In this document: in pieces, positions 54,901-63,531 of the stretch
Layout: each line of letters starts with the position of its first letter
Position numbering within the stretch: position 1 is the stretch's first letter
Origin: Paenibacillus sp. W2I17
GTDB lineage: Bacteria > Bacillota > Bacilli > Paenibacillales > Paenibacillaceae
Assembly (NCBI RefSeq): GCF_030815985.1
Contig: NZ_JAUSXM010000001.1
Coordinates: forward strand, 62,001 to 126,000
Length of the DNA stretch: 64,000 nt
Direction: 5' to 3'
Made by a program: the position numbers and the translations under genes
Notes under the pieces: generated by a model
What the model was told of the DNA's origin: nothing
The model's database searches: none
Seen by the model: the letters and a program-made list of their open reading frames with translations, nothing else

Positions 54901-56627
54901 ACACGAAAAAAATAGAAATCTCTTTTCATTGTGAAGGCAAATTTAGACTCAACTACAAATTTATTAGTTACCTTGTAGACAAGAACCCAAGAGCTAAACT
55001 CAGAGTGTATTTCTATCCTGAAGGTCAGTCAAAACAAAAAAAGCTAATTCATGAAGAGAATAATAACAGAGGATACAATAGTAGCACTGTTGATTATGAC
55101 AATTTTACCAATGAATTTTGGGAAAGATCGGCAGCATCCTATCAATCTGATGTAATTAATGTACCCCGGCCAGGTAGATATACAGTAAGTATTGGTGTTA
55201 CGGATACCTATCCAGACGAGGATCAAAATAAGCAAAATGTCCGCTATCATGCGACAATTGGTAATTTGCAGATACACACTGAAGACCCTTACAGTAATAA
55301 TAAAAATAGTCTGATCGGGTATCCCGATTATGATTATGAAACGAAAGTACAAGCAGTAATATGGGATTTAACACTAGATGTGAAAGCGGGAAGTGCCACT
55401 TATAATTTATTATTAAACGGAGAGCCTAGAAAATTTACAGACAGCTTTAAAACTTTAACACCTGGTCATACCTATCGAATTGAGTATACACTTCACAAAA
55501 AAAAGGGTGAAACAACGAATTCTGGATTGGATGCTGGTGGATTCACTCTCAGTGGAGGCAGCTATTTAGAAACATGGGATGCATACTGCGAAGATGCTCA
55601 GGGACTATTGTATGGAGAAGGACAATCACCACATCCTGGGGAGGACTCATGGAATCCACCATTACCAGAAACAACGGCACCAGATGGTGGAAGTCATGCC
55701 TGGCTCGATGTAATTCGTTTATATAAAAATAAAAGTAGAGCTTGTTCGGGAACTAAAATTGTCATCGAAACTCTTGAAGAAGGTCAAGTAATTGATACTC
55801 GACCAGTTACAAATGAAGATGACCAAATCATTTCTATTGAGGTAGAAAATACATCAGATCAGAAGAAAAGTTATGAGGTTCGTGTTCGATTCGAGCAGGG
55901 CTGCCCGGGAGATGGAGCCATGATCTGGGGTGGTTCGATGCAACTCGATGATATAAGCAAATTAGATCCATCCTGGGCTGAGGTGACTCACTTCGAAGTT
56001 TGGAATAACAAACCAATCTGGATGGGCGGCTGTGATAACAGTAATATGCGTGTAAAAATTACCCGCGAGGACGGAAAAGTGTTATGGGATGAAAAGTATT
56101 ACGGGGATGGGTATCGTGGCTTCGAACTGAATGATCTAGCTCCCAAGCCTTATAGCAAGTATAAGGTGGAGATTACAACAGATCAGAAGGGGCAAATCAG
56201 CGATTGGACAGGAAAACGATATCTGACCACCTTCAGGGTACATGACTTCAAAGCCTACGAAAGATGGGTATGGGTGCCTGAGCCGTTTGATTGTCAATTG
56301 GATTTCTTCATTGACGATGAACTGATCAAAACATTCACCCAAGAGGGTGGATACTATACATTTTCACATCCAGTGCCCAAGGGCAAACATGAGTTCAAAT
56401 GGGTGTTCACCTCACTTCAGGAAGTGGGTACGCGGAGTTACGAATACGCTAATCTGGACTGGATGGAACTGACCAACTGGATCTGTGATGACGTCTATGT
56501 CATTCCTTACTGCGAAGGTGGTGGGGGAGACAAGTGTGTTGAAGCACTTATTAAATGTTTGCTGGAAGTTTGGAAAGCAAGGCCTAAGATGTGTGTAATC
56601 GGTAAACGCATCTGGTTATTCACGTAA
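51942..56627 (+). CDS. Giant multi-domain beta-sandwich protein (1561 aa)
   Basis: ATG 51942 after GAGGTGATTTT. After a helical N-terminus (residues 60-150) the chain is a string of jelly-roll-like domains that resemble carbohydrate-binding modules: repeated patterns such as KITFNWRVKRYGQIRFKYL with LQPGQMYKFDWLIRKM, and GKLELQIDG-like LELQIDGISVWTG with PLPAGNHIFRWIYQDG. These recur near residues 250, 560, 800 and 1470. A Gly/Ser linker (GSSGGSGNTGGNG) lies near residue 830. No catalytic motif is seen. The C-terminus has a Cys-rich end (CVEALIKCLLEVWKARPKMC). It is likely a surface-binding fibre or spike. Confidence 0.6.
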   Translation: MGHTFGLFTMSQKGVLFANMRAKIADKDDYANPNHPEHLPESPNAPRSETDRHGEENNPILGDPGYGQIGRWQTVQLDALENSIDQIIEQYLRDKSWYESVRCREALWNMYRRIEWWVEQQQPPDKTQYQRVMQMVKDCIHKILENAQKPGGSHHGVSLPICPAPYYHHFSGNYFNHFDATVYEIPLFSMKKDVPFSNKFPDFFRYVSSTEDKEWVAVHSVGKNEQSGSEMILKLDLGLLEIGNSSKITFNWRVKRYGQIRFKYLASAKRGNGMLFYINGQQVGGEWSENSGWQEAAFTLQPGQMYKFDWLIRKMRPEVWQNNGIYLKDVEVVEIVDTRKPPAPKDYDLDGEDVYEYGNWVVRSPQSLAQAHFKGQFITDDLRKKTMTMDLDNECDGTVSFAYKMGVDEEPYPNHDYQLFFDDKMLERTQRGDGDHGSYATSVHGVEWRLNGEYSETETNQAKIEYEIVAGPDTTVDLRGSLEVTCPPREIDHWEPSHRGQGIGKYQWLMSGNPRWIRKEDILRLDEPTEGNMIAQTEVILDHEGWFVFSYAHLLRPTEAFEVKVNGMLVHYTSMQSARELVRIPLKAGHNIIEFHIQDRLTEEPFKYQKNHLFTYGNNTGNTYRTTSPLGSYVDVTRGWDVTDAGASTQTNGDTITYSAELNPGAKLKIKEHMRIYPAMDSNYDPDKGTSRDIEIFGELFNKKDVYKPSLKFIGGWKWKDIKPPQYNPDNPPDPIPVGDGVMWAQGHNQNFICEFTASMNNSGYICWQYGGDFDTGEKLELQIDGISVWTGSQSNGDKGTDCMYPLPAGNHIFRWIYQDGKAYTPGAGSSGGSGNTGGNGPTNEQIRDVVTDPFGQSCFPAGTQTHKIQYGQVSYDGNSAQSSQWGWKNDGLIYSDNGMQGIKVLDEGKTVTRYFKAPPTGSILYSEQITVYPVKNKKVQGLRKIIPTIIPSSGVRYPKFLGTSYYSINVKGTEPGDNKSDFDSKYTKKIEISFHCEGKFRLNYKFISYLVDKNPRAKLRVYFYPEGQSKQKKLIHEENNNRGYNSSTVDYDNFTNEFWERSAASYQSDVINVPRPGRYTVSIGVTDTYPDEDQNKQNVRYHATIGNLQIHTEDPYSNNKNSLIGYPDYDYETKVQAVIWDLTLDVKAGSATYNLLLNGEPRKFTDSFKTLTPGHTYRIEYTLHKKKGETTNSGLDAGGFTLSGGSYLETWDAYCEDAQGLLYGEGQSPHPGEDSWNPPLPETTAPDGGSHAWLDVIRLYKNKSRACSGTKIVIETLEEGQVIDTRPVTNEDDQIISIEVENTSDQKKSYEVRVRFEQGCPGDGAMIWGGSMQLDDISKLDPSWAEVTHFEVWNNKPIWMGGCDNSNMRVKITREDGKVLWDEKYYGDGYRGFELNDLAPKPYSKYKVEITTDQKGQISDWTGKRYLTTFRVHDFKAYERWVWVPEPFDCQLDFFIDDELIKTFTQEGGYYTFSHPVPKGKHEFKWVFTSLQEVGTRSYEYANLDWMELTNWICDDVYVIPYCEGGGGDKCVEALIKCLLEVWKARPKMCVIGKRIWLFT

Positions 56628-56643
56628 AGAAAGGAGGATCTGG

Positions 56644-57789
56644 ATGGGAATTGTGAGACGTCAGGAAAAAGGGCTAATCTATTTTGATGAATTCAATAAA
56701 TCCGAACTTGACTCAGGGTGGGAAGTATTGACTGACGATCATGGAAGGTACAATGCTGATCATGGGGTACTTGAACTAAGACATGGAGAGTCTCCAATAT
56801 ATATGTTTTTCACGGAGTTAACGGAAATTGAAGAGTTCGTGTTTGATGTCAAGAATGAGTATAATCCAACTGTTGAGGGAGACTCCGGGGGACTTATTGT
56901 ATATGCAGACGATGAGAATGTGGTGAAACTGGAAGAGTATTTTGATGCGGAAAAAGGGATGGCTAGAAGTTATCCTTGGATCCGTCTGGTACGAAGTTTT
57001 AATGTATATTCCGCATACTGGTCAGAGGACGGGAAGATATGGCGGTTTATTGGTAATCAGGAAGTCATCTCTTCTGTACCTAAGATCGGGCTTTTCTTAG
57101 AATCAGGAACACAAGGTGAACCACTACTTATTAATCATATTCGAATTCAAAGAAGTGCCAGAGTGAAGGTAGATAATCTGAAACAAGGTTATCAGGTTGA
57201 ACTCCGGGATCAGGCAGGAAAAACTCTTGAAAAGAAAATATGTAAATATGAGAATACCTCCATCATGTTTGACTTTCAACGATATGGTTATCCGTTTACA
57301 GGCAGCTTTGCTGTGACTTTGCCTGACGGCAATAGATTTGAGTCTTCAGACATATTAAGTATATACGGTGGCGATACATATTACTTTGAACCTAGAGTGG
57401 ATCTTTACTATCGTGAGTATAGCGACAATGGAGAATTCCTTGACATGCGGTTACAAGACAACCAGGAACGTTTCCTCGGTTATATGTCCTCTGGTCAATC
57501 CGTAACGGAGAATGTATTGTTTATTGCCAAAAATTCATTGAACCAAGGTGTTTTTCAAAATGTTAACTTCGAGCTTGCCTCTTATCGGGGAGATCAGTAC
57601 CAAAACGTAGTTCGGTTAGCGCCCGATGTTGAGGGAGAACCAGGAGCTTGGAGTATGCAAGTGAACGCAACCGAGATAACTCCAGAAAGCCCTTATCAAT
57701 TCTGGGTGAGAGTAGAGAGGCTGGATACCAGCACCAATTATGAAGCCCAGGTCACGTTCGGGATCAAAGTTTCTTCAACGTATATATAA
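56644..57789 (+). CDS. Concanavalin-like tail fibre protein (381 aa)
   Basis: ATG 56644 after AAGGAGGATC. The N-terminal 190 residues resemble a DUF1349/GH43-C2 concanavalin-type lectin fold: YFDEFNKSELDSGWEVLTDDHGRYNADHGVLEL, DSGGLIVYADDENVVKLEEY and FNVYSAYWSEDGKIWRFIGNQE, where the SEDGKxW pattern is typical. The rest is beta-rich (GYQVELRDQAGKTLEKK; SPYQFWVRVERLDTSTNYEAQVTFGIKVS), similar to Ig-like fibre modules. It probably binds sugars on the target surface. No catalytic acid pair was found. Confidence 0.6.
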   Translation: MGIVRRQEKGLIYFDEFNKSELDSGWEVLTDDHGRYNADHGVLELRHGESPIYMFFTELTEIEEFVFDVKNEYNPTVEGDSGGLIVYADDENVVKLEEYFDAEKGMARSYPWIRLVRSFNVYSAYWSEDGKIWRFIGNQEVISSVPKIGLFLESGTQGEPLLINHIRIQRSARVKVDNLKQGYQVELRDQAGKTLEKKICKYENTSIMFDFQRYGYPFTGSFAVTLPDGNRFESSDILSIYGGDTYYFEPRVDLYYREYSDNGEFLDMRLQDNQERFLGYMSSGQSVTENVLFIAKNSLNQGVFQNVNFELASYRGDQYQNVVRLAPDVEGEPGAWSMQVNATEITPESPYQFWVRVERLDTSTNYEAQVTFGIKVSSTYI

Positions 57790-57851
57790 CTCTAAACTTT
57801 AAGTGCTCGACCACGTATAGATTCAGTAAGGGTTGAGTTGGAGGTGAGAAT

Positions 57852-59625
57852 ATGTCTGTCCGCTTTAGCGGGACAAGTTCAGGAACGAACAATGGCGAGT
57901 TGCTTGACCACAATAGTTTGTTAAACAAAGGGACTCGATCCCACCAAGAAATTGATGAGCATCTTTCAGAGATGGAGGAAGCCAGAAGCGTATATGTCAG
58001 CCTCCCTGAGCGTTTGGATCAGATGGAACTTGTAGGCAAACAGAATGAAACAGGGATAACCGGTCATGAATTGCGTATTGCTGAGCTGGAACCTCGGGTA
58101 TTGAATCAGGGAATATTGTTGGAAGACCAGAAGTCCAAGTTGGGTGAAGTTGAGAAAATCGTAGCGGATCTCAGCACGGATGTTCATGAACAAAATGAAC
58201 GGTTGGAGAGTTTGGAAAATGAATTAGGAGATAGTCGGGGGAATCGTGAATCACTTGCAGATGTTATATCTGATATAGAGGATTCCATTGATGAACTAAA
58301 AACAATCCCTTTGTCTGATTTAGCAATAAGAGCCGCAGCTATGGATTCTAATGGTCTGCTTAAGGTTCAGATCAACGGTGGCAATGCAAGCATTAACAGT
58401 ACACTCGTTCAAAAAGAGGAGTCTTTCTATTCATTTACAGCTGAGCAAGATACCAGATATTATATATTTCTAAAAAATGATGGAACCTTTGTACATCAGT
58501 TGGTTTCCGATGAACCCGATAACGGCATGATTCTGGGATCTGTCACAACAGGTGCCACCTCTGATGCGGTATATCTTAAAGATCAACGCTATTATCTGAC
58601 CAAAACGGTGTCTACAGGTGATTTTCAAGATCTCCAGGAAAGAATCACAGATGCTCAATCTCAAATCAATGAATTGGACGAAGAAGTGGTCAGGTGGATT
58701 GATCATACCGAAGATTTGTCCAAACAAGTTGAAGGTTTTGGTGAAATTAAGGCTGAAGTGTCAAAAGCTAGAGTAGACAAAGATGGCTTTGAATTTGATA
58801 AGCTGCCGGATCGTTTAAACCACATGCAATCCAAGCTTGAGCTTGCTGCATCCAGGGGGACGATGGAAAATCAATCGATTTTTCGAATTGAGTACCCACC
58901 TGATATAAGGCTCTCAGAACAAAAGAGCTTTTATTGTCCAAAGTATAGCATTGGTTCTGATAGTGTAGAAGTACTTCTGGATGGCGTTAGGGTAACTCCT
59001 TGGGGAAGATTATATCGAATATACGGATACGGAAATCCGTTTTCTCTATGATATTCCGGTGGATTCACGTGTGACACTGCTTAGCCGAGGATCGATCATC
59101 AATACGTCTTCAACTTCAGAGTATGAGTATGACTCCAAAGGCAGAATGAAGCGTGAGATTATTACTGGAGGTATTAACCGCGTTATTGATTATGAGTACG
59201 ATCTTGAGGGGAATCTTATAGCGGAACTCATTACGGAGAGTGATGGGCAAGTTAAGACGATAACCTATGAACGGGAAGAAGGAAGAATTAGACGCAAGTT
59301 GAACAAAGGGGCAATGTACTTTTACTTACAGGGTAGTTCAGCCTATGATGACCGCCCTATTAAGCAACGTGTGTCTGTGCTTGAAGATATGGAAGAACAG
59401 GACGTTTATTTTGAGTATGATCATCAAAGCGGCCTGATTATCAAAGAGATTACATATAACAACGATATAAAACCATTAGTTATAAAGATTATTGAATACA
59501 ATTATAACTCTGATGGTAGTGTGGATACCGAGATGGTCGACTTTAATGGTTCGAAAATAGTGAAAAAATATAAGTACGATTCGGATGGAAATATCCTTGG
59601 CGTCCAAAAAAGAAAGGTAGGCTGA
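57852..59625 (+). pseudogene. Coiled-coil fibre with YD-repeat end, frameshifted
   Basis: ATG 57852 after TTGGAGGTGAG. The first frame (399 aa) has a short N-terminal HNSLLNKGTRSHQEIDEHL segment and a long coiled coil (residues 40-150). It stops at 59051 after TPWGRLYRIYGY. The next frame reads DYIEYTDTEIRFLYDIPVDSRVTLLSRG and then YD-type units (YEYDSKGRMKREI, YEYDLEGNLIAEL, YKYDSDGNILG) to 59625. Removing one G from the G4 run at 59002-59005 joins them as TPWEDYIEYTD, a natural fibre-tip sequence, giving about 590 aa. Annotators may list two genes, the second starting at GTG 59059. Confidence 0.7.
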
Positions 59626-59629
59626 TAGA

Positions 59630-59977
59630 GTGGAATCACACTTCTCAATGACCAAAATTAAAACAGGATTTCGTCCTTTGTTCGACAAAATGGTAGGTAC
59701 GAACCTTACGCCAATTACAGAGGAAGAGGTGGAACTCCTGATGTTTATGTTGCGGAGCGATATTATCTTCGATGGGACAGGGCAGCAGTACCTTCCGGTG
59801 CTTGAAGCTTTGGAACAGGTGGTTCCTCTTGAGTTAACGGACGAAATTAACCAGGAGCTAGTAGATCAGGATACACAACGTCAAGAGCAAGATAGACACA
59901 TGCAGATCCGCACCGTGTTTCTCACAGCAATGAAAGAGTCGATGCTTCAGGAATTGAAAGTTCGATATGGTATTTAA
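59630..59977 (+). CDS. Small helical protein between fibre genes (115 aa)
   Basis: GTG 59630, with AAAGGTAGG about 10 bases upstream. Fully helical and acidic, e.g. GTNLTPITEEEVELLMFMLRSDIIFDGTGQQYLPVLEALEQVVPLE, DQDTQRQEQDRHMQIRTVFLTAMKESMLQELKVRYGI. Size, acidity and position after a fibre gene suit a fibre assembly chaperone (inference). Family not recognised. It starts five bases after the preceding frame's stop. Confidence 0.55.
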   Translation: MESHFSMTKIKTGFRPLFDKMVGTNLTPITEEEVELLMFMLRSDIIFDGTGQQYLPVLEALEQVVPLELTDEINQELVDQDTQRQEQDRHMQIRTVFLTAMKESMLQELKVRYGI

Positions 59978-59989
59978 GGAGGTGAGCGC

Positions 59990-61033
59990 ATGACAGCAAC
60001 AGTGGTACAGGGGTTTAGACGGTACGAGTTCACGAGCACCGTGACCAATTTTTTGAGTACATTGGCAAAGGAGATGAATACTTATCCATATGAAGATGTC
60101 AACTGGAAAGTGACTTATTATCCTAAAGATCCGTATTCTCAGCCGAAGGCCTACAATTCACAGAATCAGCCATATTCTAATCCTCTGGGTGCGGTGACAC
60201 TTGAGAATATAAATGATGCTTCGCTATTTTTCACTTTGAGTCTAAACCTTTCTGTTTCGTATGGATGGACTACTTTTGGTTACCAATTAAGGTGTGGTTT
60301 AAACCGTCCTACTGTTGGAGAGGAGCCTTACCCAGATGTTTCACTTGCTATTGGAGAAGAAAGTAATATCCCCTTCCATACTTCGTCTAATAATGTAACT
60401 TTGAATATCACATATAAATGGACCGTGTTCCCCTTGAAAGAAGCTATATTTATTTTTGGAGAAGCTATTACAAATATAGGAAACGCTTATCCGTTTAGGT
60501 TATATATGGGAAATGTTACATCTTATGAAAAAGAAGACCCAGCTATAAAGAATGATTTTGTTGGTATATTCTCTCATGCACCTATTGGAAATGATACTAA
60601 CTGGGCAAATAATAATTTATACAGTGTTGGTAGAGGGGTAGTCAGAACTTCCCGTAATAACAAAAAGTACGAATTATATAACTTTTGTACTAGTGCCCAA
60701 GCTACATCTCCTGGTTCAGGAAATCGCTATTTTGTTTCCCCTTGGTATGTGTTTCAACCTAAGGAAGGAGTACGAGGTGAATTTCAACAAATGAGGTCTG
60801 CAGTATTTAAAGATGCTAACCAACATCCAGACGGATCCATGATTGATCTGGATGGTAAAAGGTACCATGTATTTCACGTTACCGATCAACAACAACCGAC
60901 AAGTTACAAATATTGGGTCGACATCTCAGGTCAGACTAGATATATTCAACCCTACTTCTTTGACAGCAACACGCTCTTGGGAGATGGACAGAGAGCAATT
61001 TTATTCGAATTACCAACGGAGGGGTCTAAGTAA
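59990..61033 (+). CDS. Adhesin-like protein, paralogue C
   Basis: 347 aa, ATG 59990 after AAGGAGGTGAGC. Shares with the next gene the blocks YKWTVFPLKEAIFIFGEA / YKWTLFTTKDGIFIHGEY, DPAIKNDFVGIFSH / DPAIANDFVGIFTH, and VFQPKEGVRGEFQQMRSAVFKDANQHPDGSMIDL. The last also echoes the EGYRG segment of the 43-46 kb pair. N-terminal NFLSTLAKEMNTYPYEDVNWKVTYY resembles the opening of paralogues A and B. Soluble, beta-rich. The stop overlaps the next start by one base (TAATG). Confidence 0.6.
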   Translation: MTATVVQGFRRYEFTSTVTNFLSTLAKEMNTYPYEDVNWKVTYYPKDPYSQPKAYNSQNQPYSNPLGAVTLENINDASLFFTLSLNLSVSYGWTTFGYQLRCGLNRPTVGEEPYPDVSLAIGEESNIPFHTSSNNVTLNITYKWTVFPLKEAIFIFGEAITNIGNAYPFRLYMGNVTSYEKEDPAIKNDFVGIFSHAPIGNDTNWANNNLYSVGRGVVRTSRNNKKYELYNFCTSAQATSPGSGNRYFVSPWYVFQPKEGVRGEFQQMRSAVFKDANQHPDGSMIDLDGKRYHVFHVTDQQQPTSYKYWVDISGQTRYIQPYFFDSNTLLGDGQRAILFELPTEGSK

Positions 61034-61974
61034 TGGCAGTACCTAAACGATATTCATGGGTGAGTACGATATCCGAGTTTTCAAACACCGCTGAGTTACA
61101 GATGGCAGGGGACTCATGGTGGGAAGTGAAAAAATATGCTGCTGGAGCAGTTAGCGGTGGTGGTAATTGGGGAAATGTAGTTTTTACGAATTTGATTGAT
61201 CGAAGCCTTGAATTGACGATGGCGATCCAAACCAATAATGGTGCTACGATTCGATGGGGTATCAACAGCAATTTATCACCAAGAGCGGATATTCATTTGG
61301 ATTCTCAGGATAAGCAGATGACGGATACCCCATTTTCTTGTGATACGGGTAACTACAACATAACCTACAAATGGACTTTATTCACTACAAAAGATGGGAT
61401 TTTTATCCATGGAGAGTATCAAAGTAACATTAATTATGCCTACCCAGTTCGTATCTATATGGGTAGACTTGCTCCACTAGAGCCTGAAGATCCAGCAATT
61501 GCAAATGATTTTGTTGGGATATTCACACACATGCCTTCCAATGTGAGTAATAACAGTGCAGCTACATATGGTGACAATAATGTTGGTAGAGGGATTGTGC
61601 GAAAATCCCGAAATGGAACTAAGTACGAATATTATAATTTTACTACTGACGCTCAACTTACTTCTCCAGGTGTAGGGGGGAGATACTATGTTAATCCCTT
61701 TATGGTATTCAATCCAGCAGAAGGAGTTAGGGGACAATTTCCAGATGTATATGCTGCTTGCCTGAAGGATGCTTCTCAGCACCCGGATGGTTCAATTCTA
61801 GATTTGGGAGAAAACAAATATTACGTATTTCATGTCGTGGATCAACAGATGCCGTATAACACGAATTATACTCGATGGTACACCTCATTAGGGGGGATAC
61901 GCTACTGCGTTCCTTGCTTCTTCGGTAGCAACAACGTCATGGGTGGGCAACGAGTCATTCTATTTAAGATATAA
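61033..61974 (+). CDS. Adhesin-like protein, paralogue D
   Basis: 313 aa, ATG 61033 overlapping the preceding stop. Closest relative of paralogue C in this window (YPVRIYMGRLAPLEPEDPAIANDFVGIF; VGRGIVRKSRNGTKYEYYNFTTDAQLTSPG; VFNPAEGVRGQFPDVYAACLKDASQHPDGSILDLG). The first 60 residues differ, which suggests that the N-terminus is a variable or attachment part. Beta-rich, no signal peptide. Likely tail surface component contacting the host. Confidence 0.6.
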   Translation: MAVPKRYSWVSTISEFSNTAELQMAGDSWWEVKKYAAGAVSGGGNWGNVVFTNLIDRSLELTMAIQTNNGATIRWGINSNLSPRADIHLDSQDKQMTDTPFSCDTGNYNITYKWTLFTTKDGIFIHGEYQSNINYAYPVRIYMGRLAPLEPEDPAIANDFVGIFTHMPSNVSNNSAATYGDNNVGRGIVRKSRNGTKYEYYNFTTDAQLTSPGVGGRYYVNPFMVFNPAEGVRGQFPDVYAACLKDASQHPDGSILDLGENKYYVFHVVDQQMPYNTNYTRWYTSLGGIRYCVPCFFGSNNVMGGQRVILFKI

Positions 61975-61989
61975 GGAGGTTTTCTATAC

Positions 61990-62781
61990 ATGTCATTCTT
62001 CAGTGGTAAAGTCAAAATGAATCTGTTATTTCAAGCATTAATTAATGGCTTCAAGGGAATTGCATCCTCGCCTTGGTCGATCTATTTTGAAACATCGGGT
62101 ATCCTCGTCATTAAATCAGTGGGCTCAACAGGAAAAGATAAGTTATTTATTAAGTTTGAGAAAGGAAATACCAAGGAATTAAACGGCAACTACATCACGG
62201 TAACTTCAGCAGAAGATATATTACTTGCTGACGGGAGTATTCCGGAAGGAAAAATGTTTACTACACGGAATTTCTACTGCCATACATCTGTTGTTGATTC
62301 CAACCTCTTAACAGACTACCAGGTATCAGTTACAGCAGATCGTGTAATTATGTGGTTGGCGGGGGATGTGAACTCGGTAACAGGGATATCCAATTTGGGG
62401 TATTTCGGTCTTATGTATCGCTATTCCCAAGAAAATCACTCGGGTGCTCAAGGGATCGGAGTAAGCTACCAGGGATTCAATGGTATTCGTACAGTTAAGG
62501 ATCTGGATAACATTCAGACCAATAATGTGTACAAATCTTATTCAGCAATGGTTCCGACCAACCCGGGTTGGGGCGCACTCTATCATCTCTCACCGTGTAT
62601 TATGGCTAATAATGCAGAAGGCCCACGAGGCGAACTACATGATATTTACTTTGCACCAGCAGCAGGTGTAAGCCACGGGGATGAAATTACAGTAGCAAAT
62701 AAGACTTACAAAGTATATTCATTGACAACAGGAGGTTCAAGCCTCCTACCGGGAAACACCGTAGCCGTATTGATGCAGTAG
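61990..62781 (+). CDS. Adhesin-like protein, paralogue E (distant)
   Basis: 263 aa, ATG 61990 after AAGGAGGTTTTC. N-terminal FSGKVKMNLLFQALINGFKGIASSPW matches the position of the short helical start in other paralogues. HLSPCIMANNAEGPRGELHDIYFAPAAGVSHGDEI corresponds to the SP...EGxRG...HPDG block of C and D. The final GNTVAVLMQ parallels QRAILFEL. It is shorter because the central strands are reduced. Same soluble beta-rich type. Confidence 0.55.
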   Translation: MSFFSGKVKMNLLFQALINGFKGIASSPWSIYFETSGILVIKSVGSTGKDKLFIKFEKGNTKELNGNYITVTSAEDILLADGSIPEGKMFTTRNFYCHTSVVDSNLLTDYQVSVTADRVIMWLAGDVNSVTGISNLGYFGLMYRYSQENHSGAQGIGVSYQGFNGIRTVKDLDNIQTNNVYKSYSAMVPTNPGWGALYHLSPCIMANNAEGPRGELHDIYFAPAAGVSHGDEITVANKTYKVYSLTTGGSSLLPGNTVAVLMQ

Positions 62782-62793
62782 AGGAGGAAGAGT

Positions 62794-63531
62794 ATGGCTG
62801 TAGCAGGGACAGAAAGTACAATCTATACACCTCATCGGGCAGGCAGGCAACATGATTCAGGAGTACTTTACACATACACTCAGGGTCAATATCGTTCCAT
62901 GGCAACGCAAAGATTGTCCCTGTATACGAGCAAAACCTTAGGTATGGCAGGTCAGATTAAGGGAGTAGGAGTACAGTATACCTTTCAGGTTGGAGAACTT
63001 CAGCATCCTGTCCCAAACAACCCATCCGAACATCACATTTATTCCATCTGGGGGTACGACCAAGCAGACCTTCCGCAATTCTACAACGGACGTCTTATGC
63101 TTACCGACACGCATGGAATAATCGTAAGCCTTAGCAAAGAATTAAGTATTTATGGTACTACGGGTTATCTACCAACACACAACACACCAGGAACCAGATT
63201 TGCAGGTAGACTAGGAAGAGCAGGTGATCGAGGCTCTTTAACTAGGTTAACGAATGGTCGCTGGGTACATATCACCAATTTCGTTTTTCCATCCGAGGAT
63301 TCATTTAGGGGAGTTATTCGTTCCTATGTAGTAGGTAGAAGAAGACTAGCCTCATCAGAGCGCACACCACTTCATTATATTGTAAGTCATCTACATCATA
63401 GCGAAATGGAAAATCTCAAGGGGCATCTTTCTGGTCAAGGAGGCAATATAGATCCAACTGTACCAACCACGATATTGCCACGAAGGTACCCTGCTACCTA
63501 TATTCCAGTTCGGAGGAGGCCAGGGCAATGA
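62794..63531 (+). CDS. Hypothetical tail/fibre protein (245 aa)
   Basis: ATG 62794 after GAGGAGGAAGAG. Beta-rich, basic. It opens AVAGTESTIYTPHRAGRQHDSGVLYTYTQGQYRSMATQ, and later has GDRGSLTRLTNGRWVHITNFVFPSEDSFRGVIRSYVVGRR. The SEDSFRGVIRSYVV stretch may be a degenerate form of the EGxRG block, but I would not call it a paralogue on that alone. Overlaps the next gene by four bases (ATGA), so the two are translationally coupled. Confidence 0.55.
   Translation: MAVAGTESTIYTPHRAGRQHDSGVLYTYTQGQYRSMATQRLSLYTSKTLGMAGQIKGVGVQYTFQVGELQHPVPNNPSEHHIYSIWGYDQADLPQFYNGRLMLTDTHGIIVSLSKELSIYGTTGYLPTHNTPGTRFAGRLGRAGDRGSLTRLTNGRWVHITNFVFPSEDSFRGVIRSYVVGRRRLASSERTPLHYIVSHLHHSEMENLKGHLSGQGGNIDPTVPTTILPRRYPATYIPVRRRPGQ

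Noticed and set aside
59053..59625. Rhs-type polymorphic toxin
   Set aside because: Only a handful of YD units, no RHS core motif and no toxin domain afterwards; the frame joins to a fibre protein after removal of one G.
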